Below, piece by piece: positions 8,705 to 15,948 of a stretch of 64,000 nt of DNA. The stretch spans positions 266,102 to 330,101 of the forward strand of contig NZ_PYFX01000007.1 in the NCBI RefSeq assembly GCF_003020115.1, in the 5' to 3' direction. The position numbers and the translations under genes were made by a program. The first letter of the stretch is position 1. Each line of letters starts with the position of its first letter. The notes below the pieces were generated by a model. That model searched no databases, was not told where the DNA came from, and saw nothing but the letters and a program-made list of their open reading frames with translations. The stretch is from Bradyrhizobium sp. MOS002. Its GTDB lineage: Bacteria > Pseudomonadota > Alphaproteobacteria > Rhizobiales > Xanthobacteraceae.

Positions 8705-9127
8705 AAATCTCCTCCCGAGCACAAAAAACACTCTCCGGACAGCGTCAGAGCAAATAGCGTGAGTAGTAAAAGTAAAAGACTACCACCATCAAATAGCGGA
8801 TTTCAATATGTCAGGCGTACTGCCTCAGGTTGTTGCTGCTTCAGCGCGGTTAACGCACGCCGCTCCCTCAGGGGCAGCGCGATGTCCTGGAGTCCGCTTA
8901 GGGGTCACAAGCCGACTTTGGCGAGCGGCCACGCCAGGTCCGCTTCCGGGGATGCAAGGGCGAACACCTCAAGCCAACAGCGACCTGAATTTTTGGGTTG
9001 CGACGGATTGGCGCCAAGTTACCCGCGGTTTGGCGGCGTTTCTGGACGATCAGTCCATAAAAATGGATGCAGAAAATTCAGCGCGCCGCCGGGGAAGTTG
9101 AACCGGCTCAAGGCGTTGAGGCCCCCG
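8705..9127. other. Island stretch without supported gene
   Basis: About 420 bases. Around 8745-8800 an A-rich patch (AAATAGCGTGAGTAGTAAAAG) lies upstream of the small gene at 8483-8704 and may hold its promoter. The segment 8885-8960 (GTCCGCTTAGGGGTCACAAGC) resembles a widespread rhizobial intergenic repeat as I remember it. No gene seen. Confidence 0.4.
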
Positions 9128-9430
9128 TCAATCATTGCCGAGCAAGAACCACGGATGATCCTCTGACAACGGCTTGCCGTCGACGTCGCAGCCAAACTTG
9201 GGCGTGCCGGTCCTTGGTTCAACGATGTTGTGGCACGGTGGGCAGAGCACTGAGAAGTTCAGCGGCTCGAACGCGAGCGCGATCGACCTCGCCACCGGCT
9301 TGCGATGATGCACGTGCAGTTCGCCCTTGCCAGGCAGGAAGCGGCCGCACCGCTCGCAGGTATGACGCGCCGCGATCCTGGCGACGCGGCGAGCCTTCTG
9401 CCAAGCGTAGCTCGAATGGAAGTCCGTCAC
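9128..9430 (-). CDS. HNH endonuclease
   Basis: A 100-residue metal-dependent DNA endonuclease of the HNH family, typical of phage packaging regions where it helps the terminase. Zinc-knuckle cysteines Cys25-x2-Cys28 and Cys63-x2-Cys66 bracket the motif HVHH (39-42). The final His-Asn pair (67-68) completes the ββα-metal fold. The length is complete for small phage HNH proteins. In phages this gene sits just upstream of small and large terminase genes; none is found here. It follows the 9444-9695 gene by 13 bp on the same strand. Confidence 0.85.
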   Translation of the reverse strand: MTDFHSSYAWQKARRVARIAARHTCERCGRFLPGKGELHVHHRKPVARSIALAFEPLNFSVLCPPCHNIVEPRTGTPKFGCDVDGKPLSEDHPWFLLGND

Positions 9431-9443
9431 CGCGGCAATCTCC

Positions 9444-9695
9444 TCAATGCCGTGCCTTGCCGTCCGGTGCAGGAGCGTGCCGCTCGCTTTGCTTGGCGAT
9501 ATAGCCGAGCGCGGCGCGCATGTCGCCAGGTGCCAGTTCGTGCGCGGCGATCAGGCCGGCGTGTAACAGCAAGGTACGGGCAACGCAGCACGGGCAAAAG
9601 CCGAGCGCCACCCACTTGTCGGCCTCGGCCTCCATCCGGTCCAGCATGCGCTCTGCCGCGTCCGGGGACATTTGCAACGGCCTGTTTGTGGTCAT
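9444..9695 (-). CDS. Small phage-type protein with CPCC motif
   Basis: An 83-residue helical protein. A CPCC cluster near residue 34 could bind metal or be redox active. Its ATG (9695) overlaps the TGA of the upstream gene in ATGA, indicating translational coupling. The next gene downstream is the HNH nuclease. No family recognised; it is likely an early or middle phage accessory protein. Confidence 0.6.
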   Translation of the reverse strand: MTTNRPLQMSPDAAERMLDRMEAEADKWVALGFCPCCVARTLLLHAGLIAAHELAPGDMRAALGYIAKQSERHAPAPDGKARH

Positions 9696-10027
9696 AGCGT
9701 TTTCACCGCGGTTGCGCGTCGAGCCAGCAAGCGTCCCGTTCCCGGCGTTCTATTGAGCGGATGTTTGCGCGGAAAATCCCTTGAGGTCAGCGTTCGGCCG
9801 ATCCGCTGTTCGAGGCAACCGATGCATAGGCAGCCGTCCATTGGCCCAAGGCCCGCAGCTTTCCAAACCTCTTCCCTCACGATGTAGACCTCCGTGAGTT
9901 CACTGTAGATTTGCTCGACGCCACGATCGCTCCAATCAGCGGCGAAGGCCTGTTCCATTTCCGCGCGGTTCAAATGGCCAGGTGCGGTGTTGATGCGGCA
10001 GTCGACGCACCGCCAGGACTCAGGCAC
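9692..10027 (-). CDS. Phage-type protein with paired cysteine motifs
   Basis: A 111-residue protein with GTG start (10027). Cys-x2-Cys near the N-terminus (WRCVDCRINT) and Cys-x-x-x-Cys near residue 68 (GCLCIGCLEQRIGR) suggest a zinc-binding fold. It resembles short Cys-rich proteins seen beside HNH genes in rhizobial prophages, which I know only as hypothetical. Coupled by ATGA overlap to the next gene. Confidence 0.6.
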   Translation of the reverse strand: MPESWRCVDCRINTAPGHLNRAEMEQAFAADWSDRGVEQIYSELTEVYIVREEVWKAAGLGPMDGCLCIGCLEQRIGRTLTSRDFPRKHPLNRTPGTGRLLARRATAVKTL

Positions 10028-10125
10028 TCTGCCTCTCAGGTCCGCCGTTCATGATGACCATAGTCGTCCTCCTTGTTGCCGGCATCGCGCCGGTGCAGTC
10101 AGCCGATCGTATTCGGGGATCACGG

Positions 10126-10970
10126 TCATGGCGGCACCGACTCCGGTGGCGGCTTCGACTTGCGGACAATCACGTTGATCCGGTGCGCGCCGGTCAGATC
10201 CTCCAGATCGGTTGCGAACCAACTCTCGATACGCGCGGCGATGTAGCGAGCCGGAGCCGAAAGCTTGAGCAAACCGTCGCGCAACGAGACTTGCTCGACC
10301 TCATCGAACCACAGCAAATACGCCTGCTCACCGATCCGCTCGCGCAAGCGTGCTCCGAGCGGAATTCCGTTGAGCAAGCCGGCTGTCTCGCCGGCGTCGT
10401 TGATGCCGTTGGCTTCCGGCGCTCCTGGCTTCCTTCGGAGAGACTGCCTTGCTCTTGCCCGTTGAGGCCCGCGCCGAGCGCGTCAGCGCGCTGGCGAGGC
10501 GCAGGGCGGTCGTCGGTCGATCTCGCGCGCGAAGGTTCATTGATAGGTTCAAGGATAGGTTTAAGCCGCATGGTGCGGCCCGGTGGAGCCGCACGGTGCG
10601 GCTCGGTCAAACCGCATGGTGCGGCCCGGTCAGTATCCACCGAACCGCATGGTGCGGCTTGGTCCACCGAGCCGTATGGTGCGGCCCGGTCGATCAGCTT
10701 TTCGACGTTGATCTGGTATTCCCACGACGGCCATTGCCCGCGCACACGTCGCTTCCAGCGTTCGATCCACCCGTCCAGTTCGAGAGCCGCAAGCGCACGC
10801 TGGATAGTGTCGAGGGACAGTTCGGTTTCGCTCTCGATGACATCCTGCCCCGGAAAGCAGCTTCCCCCGAGCTTGTCGCAGTGGTTGGCGAGGGATAGCA
10901 GCACTGCCTTCGCTGCCCCGCCCAGGCCGACTCTGGCTTTGAATACGCGGTCGACAATTGCCCATGTCAT
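10126..10970 (-). CDS. Phage replication initiator (lambda O-like layout), apparently frameshifted
   Basis: The N-terminal 90 residues (MTWAIVDRVFKARVGLGGAA, then IESETELSLDTIQRALAALE) form a winged helix-turn-helix like phage replication proteins. The middle is a low-complexity linker encoded by five DNA iterons. The C-terminal part (LGARLRERIGEQAYLLWF, KLSAPARYIAARIESW) matches a DnaA N-terminal-type domain. The HTH frame runs from 10970 to 10194, but the DnaA-like part (10377-10126) is in another frame; the switch falls at about 10405-10445, with no stop between. The whole may be a single-base frameshift or a slippage product. The ATG at 10970 has GGAAG upstream. Likely initiates replication of the element. 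Confidence 0.65.
10531..10565. other. AT-rich stretch beside iterons (candidate unwinding region)
   Basis: Twenty-two of 35 bases are A or T in an otherwise GC-rich gene, with a repeated GATAGGTT/GGATAGGTTT unit. It lies directly downstream, in gene direction, of the iteron cluster, the same order as in the lambda origin. Inference from position and composition. Confidence 0.45.
10566..10690. repeat. Five 19-bp iterons inside the initiator gene (candidate origin)
   Basis: Five copies of CCGCATGGTGCGGCCCGGT with at most two or three changes start at 10566, 10589, 10612, 10645 and 10672. Each holds the perfect inner palindrome CCGCA-TGG-TGCGG, or a near version. Spacing is 23, 23, 33 and 27 bp, so the first three are on about two helical turns. 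They encode the Ala-Ala-Pro-Cys-Gly linker of the initiator. Direct observation; origin function is inferred from the lambda O precedent. Confidence 0.8.
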
Positions 10971-11237
10971 GGCTTCCGTACTCTCGATCGAGGCCGGCCC
11001 TTGACGCACACGGTGAGCGGTTTGATATTCCAAGGCGTTAGTGTCCTCTGGAATATTGGAGCGGCCGTCCCGTTGTTTGCGCAGGGGCGGTCGTTTCTAT
11101 GTGCTGGTGGTGGTTGGTTCGGGCTTGGCAAACATTGTGAGACGTCCCTCAACTTCGAGAAGGTGTCCCCTCATATTTGCTTGAACCGATGCCGGCCTCA
11201 CACACCAGGCATCGGTCCTCGTACCATTCCGCAAAAG

Positions 11238-11471
11238 CTACTTTGCGGCGATGGTTTCGCGTTCGCGCCGCCACTCTGCACACGCCTCGATGCTGATCAA
11301 CGTGCGGCTGCCGACCTTCATGATACGCGGCCCGAGGCCGGCGCGTCCCAGGCGATAATACAGAACTTCCGAAATGCCATGCGCCGCGCAAAATTCGGGG
11401 ATCGAATAGGCGCCGTGCGGCACCTTGGGTTTCGCCTTGGGTGTTTTCTTGGGGTTCCGGCGTTCCGACAT
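11238..11471 (-). CDS. AlpA/excisionase-like helix-turn-helix protein
   Basis: A 77-residue DNA-binding protein. After a basic proline-rich N-terminus, residues about 20-70 fit a MerR-like HTH_17 domain: YSIPEFCAAHGISEVLYYRL, then GLGPRIMKVGSRTLISIEA. Such proteins act as excisionases or as activators of integrase and replication genes in phages and satellites. It lies between the integrase and the initiator on the same strand, the expected place. Confidence 0.75.
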   Translation of the reverse strand: MSERRNPKKTPKAKPKVPHGAYSIPEFCAAHGISEVLYYRLGRAGLGPRIMKVGSRTLISIEACAEWRRERETIAAK

Positions 11472-11662
11472 GGCGTGGCCTCGCGAGTGAAGGGGACCGT
11501 TGCCAGTTTATGCGGCGCATGTCGCTGACTTATCGTCAGCAAAACTGCATCCGTCGTTGCAGTTTGGCAAGCCCGCGCTAAACAAAAAAAAGGGTCAGTG
11601 CCAAGTGTTTGAATTCTCTACGCCCGCCAGTAGCAATTGTTACCTCACATTCGCCGGCGCCG

Positions 11663-12916
11663 TCACCGCGCCAGCGCCACGACGTTGTCGGTTCGTGAGT
11701 CGTGGTGGTGTAGCAGCGCAGCCCGCGAGAGGTCGTCACCGTGCTCGGCGATAAATTTTGAATAGTGCTTCTCGATCATCGCGACGCTGGTGTTGTGCAG
11801 CGACGCCACCAGCCTGATCGGGATGTTCTTCAACAGCATCCGAACAATCGAGCCGTGCCTCAACGCATACATCGTCACCTCGCTCGGATCGAGGCCGAGC
11901 GCCTTGACGATCCTGTCGACCTGGCGATGGCAACTCTGTCCGGGGTGCTGGTGCCAGCGGCTGCCGTCGCTTTGCAGCAATAACGGCGCATCGGCGCGGC
12001 CCTTGGCTGCCGCCCGCAGCTTGCCGGCGAGGTCGAGCGTGATCGGCACCGGATAGCGTTCGATACGCTTCTGCGCCCGGTTGCGGCCCCCGCCCTTCGC
12101 CGATTTCGGCATCATCAACCGCGGTCGCGCCGGGTGATGGTGCAAATCCTCGACCGACAGCCGCACAGCCTGGCTCGGCCGCGCGCCGGTGACCGCGAGC
12201 AAGTCGATCAGAAGCCCGAACTTATTGTCGAGCCCGTAGGCTTCGGCGACGAACGCGCGAACCTGATCATCGCCGAGGATGACATTGCGCACCTCGGTCG
12301 CATCGGGGAGCCCGGCGAGCCCGATTTCCCAAGCGTCGGGCTTGATGCGCTGATCGTGCTGCGCCGCCAGCGCCAGCGCTGCGTTGATGCAGCGGCACAT
12401 CCGGTTGATTGTTGACGGCTTCATCGTGCCGATCAGCCCGTCGCGCCAGGCTGTCAATTCCTTCGAGGTCAACAGCGCCACCGGCTTCGACAACAGCGCG
12501 CTGGTGAGGTGCAGGCGGGGGTGTTCGGCGTTGTAGGGATTGCTTTGACGCGCGATAAGGTCGGCGCGGTAGTTTTTGAGCGCAGCGTCGACGCTGATCG
12601 GTGCGAACCCCGTGGCCGTGGTTTCGGTGTCGGCCTCGCCGCGCGCCAGCTTGCGGGACTGCGCCAGCGCCTGATCGTAGGAGTACACGCTCGTGTTGTC
12701 GGCAGGTTCGAGGTCGTCGGCGATGCCGAACTTTTTCAGCCAGCCCGAGGCGCTGCCATCCGCGAAACGCACCGACCAGGTGCCGAACCCGCTTTCATTG
12801 CGGCGATAGCCGAGAGCAATGTGCGGCGCGACGCGAACGAAATACGGCTGCTTGCGCGCGGCGAGCCTGGCGCGGGCGGTCAGGGTTTCCAGTGCGAGCT
12901 TGCGGGGTTTCGCCAT
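11663..12916 (-). CDS. int: Tyrosine recombinase (phage integrase)
   Basis: Site-specific recombinase of 417 residues that integrates and excises the island. An N-terminal arm-binding region (1-100) and SAM-like core-binding domain (about 105-190) precede the catalytic domain. Catalytic residues seen: Arg246 (TGARPSQ), Lys region near 280, Arg353 in YALRHGSIVR, His374 (LHNTS) and the nucleophile Tyr385 (KHYSKF). The usual first His of HxxR is Tyr350, a tolerated variation. Length is normal and the frame intact. It is the rightmost gene of the island; the att site should lie in 12917-13071. No tRNA lies beside it. Confidence 0.9.
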   Translation of the reverse strand: MAKPRKLALETLTARARLAARKQPYFVRVAPHIALGYRRNESGFGTWSVRFADGSASGWLKKFGIADDLEPADNTSVYSYDQALAQSRKLARGEADTETTATGFAPISVDAALKNYRADLIARQSNPYNAEHPRLHLTSALLSKPVALLTSKELTAWRDGLIGTMKPSTINRMCRCINAALALAAQHDQRIKPDAWEIGLAGLPDATEVRNVILGDDQVRAFVAEAYGLDNKFGLLIDLLAVTGARPSQAVRLSVEDLHHHPARPRLMMPKSAKGGGRNRAQKRIERYPVPITLDLAGKLRAAAKGRADAPLLLQSDGSRWHQHPGQSCHRQVDRIVKALGLDPSEVTMYALRHGSIVRMLLKNIPIRLVASLHNTSVAMIEKHYSKFIAEHGDDLSRAALLHHHDSRTDNVVALAR

Positions 12917-13071
12917 GGTGATGCGGTGTCCTGTGTCGAGCCGGTGTCAAAAAAAGCCGAGGATAGCGCCTGATAAGCGCCCGATAAGTGGGCGACAGTA
13001 AACCGTGCTTTTACAATGACTTACTACCTATCTTACCCCTGTTTGGCACTTATCGGCAACTTGCAAAATTC
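12917..13071. other. Integrase-proximal region, probable attachment side
   Basis: No gene. Contains GATAAGCGCCCGATAAGTGGGCG (12970 onward), a short direct repeat of GATAAG with an overlapping GCGCCC/GGGCG inverted pair, which could be integrase arm sites. I found no exact copy at the left side. Confidence 0.35.
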
Positions 13072-13150
13072 CCCTGCGCCCTCTTTCATTTGAGGGTGAG
13101 GCGACCAAAGCAAAGCTCGGGCGAACACGCCGCGAGGATGCGAAGGTGTG
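13072..13150. repeat. Right part of the dispersed element split by the island
   Basis: Begins CCCTGCGC, the inverse of GCGCAGGG at 5493-5500, and continues CCTCTTTCATTTGAGGGTGA and CGGGCGAACACGCCGCGAGG. I remember this as the second half of the same Bradyrhizobium intergenic element. The two arms would make one hairpin if the island were removed. Confidence 0.45.
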
Positions 13151-13197
13151 GCTGCGAGTGAGATGCGAACCTAAGAGCGACGCTCTTGCCTATACTC

Positions 13198-13277
13198 CGT
13201 CATTGCGAGCGCAGCGAAGCAATCCAGAGTCTTTCCGCGTGTGCAGTCTGGATTGTCTCGCTGCGCTCGCAATGACG
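13198..13277. repeat. 80-bp dispersed palindrome, copy 1
   Basis: Arms CGTCATTGCGAGCGCAGCGA (13198 onward) and TCGCTGCGCTCGCAATGACG (ending 13277) are exact inverted copies, with a further AATCCAGA/TCTGGATT pair inside. A second copy is at 36758-36836. Known as a frequent REP-like element in this genus, from memory. Confidence 0.8.
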
Positions 13278-13485
13278 ATGCTGATGCAGCGGTGCGCCAA
13301 AGCTTCGGTCCCACACGCTGCCTACGCAACGCCTTCGCACAACTGTCATAGTCTCTAACGCCCACTAACCAACGCCCGACTTTAAACTGTCATAATCGCG
13401 CAACGGAACCCGCACCCGCGCGCTCTTTACACGCCGTTAAGCGCGGCTGCATTGGATGCGGCGGGAAAGTGCGTTGGGGACTGCC

Positions 13486-15948
13486 ATGAGTGCCGCGAAG
13501 AAAGTGTCGGGAAAACCGGCCGGCGAAATGTTCGACGACATCCCGGTGCTTCGGCGCAAATGGCGGGCCGCCTTGAAGGCGGGCGAACGGCTGCCGCGCT
13601 ACGAGGACGTGATGCTTGGCAGCCTGGGACGGCTCGCCGACCACATCGCGCTGCTCAAGGGCGACGGCGCGCTCGAACTGTCGCGCAGTGGACGCTACGT
13701 GCAGAAATGGCTCGGCGAAGAGCGTTGGGACATCCCGGTCGCCTCACTATCGCCCGATTGCGCCACCGCGCTGTCGGAAGCCGCGGCGAGCGCGCTCGCC
13801 AAAGGGCAGCCGCACCAGGCGAGCGCCTATTGCGTGCGCGACGGCATGGTCAGGACCTACGACGTGCTGGCGCTGCCGACGGCCTCGCGCTGGGGCGCGA
13901 CGCTGGTCGGCGCCTACATCAATGAACGCGGCGTGCAATACAATCTCCTGGACGCGATCTTCGCTTCGACCGACGACGCGGTGGTCTCGCTGGCGACGCT
14001 GCGCGACGCGGGTGGCAAGCCGTTCGATCTCCAGATCGTGCACCACAACAGGAGTGCGGGGCTGCTGCTGAAGGCCGAAGGCGCGGATCTGTTGTGGCGC
14101 CGGATCGGCGAGGGAGATACGCTGCTGGCCTCGCTCGAGGTCTTGGAATTCCTGCTCAAGGCCGTCTCCGGTGGCCGCGGCGAGCAGCTCGAGATCGAGA
14201 GCGACGGACGGCATCTCCGGCTGAGCGCCACCGCGTTCGCCGACGTCGTCTCGCTGACGATCTCGGATGTCACAGTATTGAAGCGGCGCGACGCCTCGTT
14301 CCGCCTGCTGTTCGACAGCAACCCGATGCCGATGTGGGTGTTCGACGCCGCGAGCAAGCAGTTTCTCAGCGTCAACGACGCCGCGGTCCAGCATTACGGC
14401 TACAGCCGCGCCACCTTCCTGCGCATGAAACTGCACGAGATCTGGCCGCAGGACGAGTGGGACAGCCATGCCGAGGCGCTCGAACGCATCGGCGACAGCT
14501 ATCACTCCTCGCGCAACTGGCGGCATCTGCGCGCCGACGGCAGCGAGATCGAGGTGCTCACCTTCGGCCGCCGCGTCGCCTTCGACGATCGCGATGGCTA
14601 TCTGGTCGCGGTGGTCGACATCACCGAACGGCGCAAGGCCGAGGCGCGGATCGCCCACATGGCGCACCATGACGGGCTCACCGATCTGCCGAACCGCGAA
14701 TATTTCCAGGAGCGCCTGAGGGAGGCGCTCGGCCAGGCCGCCGGAAAACGGGTCGGCGTGCTCTACATCGATCTCGACCTGTTCAAGAACATCAACGATT
14801 CCTTCGGTCATCCAGTGGGCGACCGCCTGTTGAAGGAGGTTGCCGCACGTCTGAGCACCGGGGTCCGCGGCGCCAATCTCGCGGCCCGGCTCGGCGGCGA
14901 CGAGTTCGCGGTGATCCTGGCGGCCGACGTCTCGCCGAACGAGGCCAGCGCCTGCGCGGGCTTGCTGATCGACATCCTGAGTGCGCCCTATGAGATAGAC
15001 GGGCAGGAGATGGTGATCGGCGCCAGCATCGGCATCGCGCTGTCGCCGGGCGACGGTACGACGTCGGAAGAGTTGATGCGCAATGCCGACATGGCGCTGT
15101 ACAGGGCGAAGTCGGATGGCGGCTGCGTGCATCATTTCTTCGAGCGCGAGATGGATCTGCAGGCGCAGAAGCGCCGCGACATGGAGCTAGATCTGCGCCG
15201 CGCGTTTGCCAATGGCGAGTTCGAGCTGCACTACCAGCCGCTGGTCTCGATCGCCTCAGACCGCATCTCGGGCTTCGAGTCGCTGCTGCGCTGGCATCAC
15301 CCCGACAAGGGCATGATCTCGCCGGCGGAGTTCATTCCGGTCGCCGAGGACATCGGCCTGATCACCCAGCTCGGTGAGTGGGTGCTGCGCGAGGCCTGCT
15401 CCGAGGCGGTGAAATGGCCTGTCGATGTCAAGGTCGCGGTCAATCTGTCGCCGGCGCAGTTCCGCAGCCGCAATCTGGTTCAGGTCGTGATCTCGGCACT
15501 GGCGCAGTCCGGTCTGTCGCCGAAGCGGCTCGAGCTCGAGATCACCGAGTCGATCTTCCTGGCCGAGACCGATGCCAATCTCGCCATTCTGCACCAGTTG
15601 CGCGAGCTCGGCGTCAGCATCTCCATGGATGATTTCGGTACCGGCTATTCCAGCCTCAGCTATCTCCGCAGCTTCCCCTTCGACAAGATCAAGATCGACC
15701 GCTCCTTCGTCAAGGATCTGGCAGGGCGGCCCGATTGCGTCGCGATCGTTCGCGCGATCTCGGGGCTTGGCCGCAGCCTCAACATCACCACGACCGCGGA
15801 AGGCGTCGAGACCGAGGATCAGCTCGCGTGGTTGCGCGCCGAAGGCTGCAACGAAGTGCAGGGCTTCCTGTTCAGCGCGGCGCGGCCCGCCGCCGAGATC
15901 GCGAAGCTGCTCGCCGATTTCGGCCAGCGCGCTTCACGGGCGGCGTAG
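13486..15948 (+). CDS. PAS-GGDEF-EAL cyclic-di-GMP signalling protein
   Basis: Cytoplasmic enzyme of 820 residues that can make and degrade cyclic-di-GMP; no membrane segment or signal peptide is seen. Residues about 15-150 look like a PAS_5-type domain (LPRYEDVMLGSLGRLADHI). A PAS domain spans about 265-385. The cyclase domain has intact GGDEF at 470-474. The upstream inhibitory site reads RGAN instead of RxxD, so product inhibition may be lost. The phosphodiesterase domain has ESL in place of EAL (Glu598), with NLSPAQF, ITES, DDFGTG and TAEGVET all present. ATG 13486 is preferred over 13456. The 3' end overlaps the convergent serine hydrolase by 15 bp. Confidence 0.93.
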   Translation: MSAAKKVSGKPAGEMFDDIPVLRRKWRAALKAGERLPRYEDVMLGSLGRLADHIALLKGDGALELSRSGRYVQKWLGEERWDIPVASLSPDCATALSEAAASALAKGQPHQASAYCVRDGMVRTYDVLALPTASRWGATLVGAYINERGVQYNLLDAIFASTDDAVVSLATLRDAGGKPFDLQIVHHNRSAGLLLKAEGADLLWRRIGEGDTLLASLEVLEFLLKAVSGGRGEQLEIESDGRHLRLSATAFADVVSLTISDVTVLKRRDASFRLLFDSNPMPMWVFDAASKQFLSVNDAAVQHYGYSRATFLRMKLHEIWPQDEWDSHAEALERIGDSYHSSRNWRHLRADGSEIEVLTFGRRVAFDDRDGYLVAVVDITERRKAEARIAHMAHHDGLTDLPNREYFQERLREALGQAAGKRVGVLYIDLDLFKNINDSFGHPVGDRLLKEVAARLSTGVRGANLAARLGGDEFAVILAADVSPNEASACAGLLIDILSAPYEIDGQEMVIGASIGIALSPGDGTTSEELMRNADMALYRAKSDGGCVHHFFEREMDLQAQKRRDMELDLRRAFANGEFELHYQPLVSIASDRISGFESLLRWHHPDKGMISPAEFIPVAEDIGLITQLGEWVLREACSEAVKWPVDVKVAVNLSPAQFRSRNLVQVVISALAQSGLSPKRLELEITESIFLAETDANLAILHQLRELGVSISMDDFGTGYSSLSYLRSFPFDKIKIDRSFVKDLAGRPDCVAIVRAISGLGRSLNITTTAEGVETEDQLAWLRAEGCNEVQGFLFSAARPAAEIAKLLADFGQRASRAA

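Noticed and set aside
10566..10690. CRISPR array
   Set aside because: The repeats are 19 bp, spacers are 4-14 bp and the whole lies within a coding frame. No cas genes nearby; iterons explain it better.
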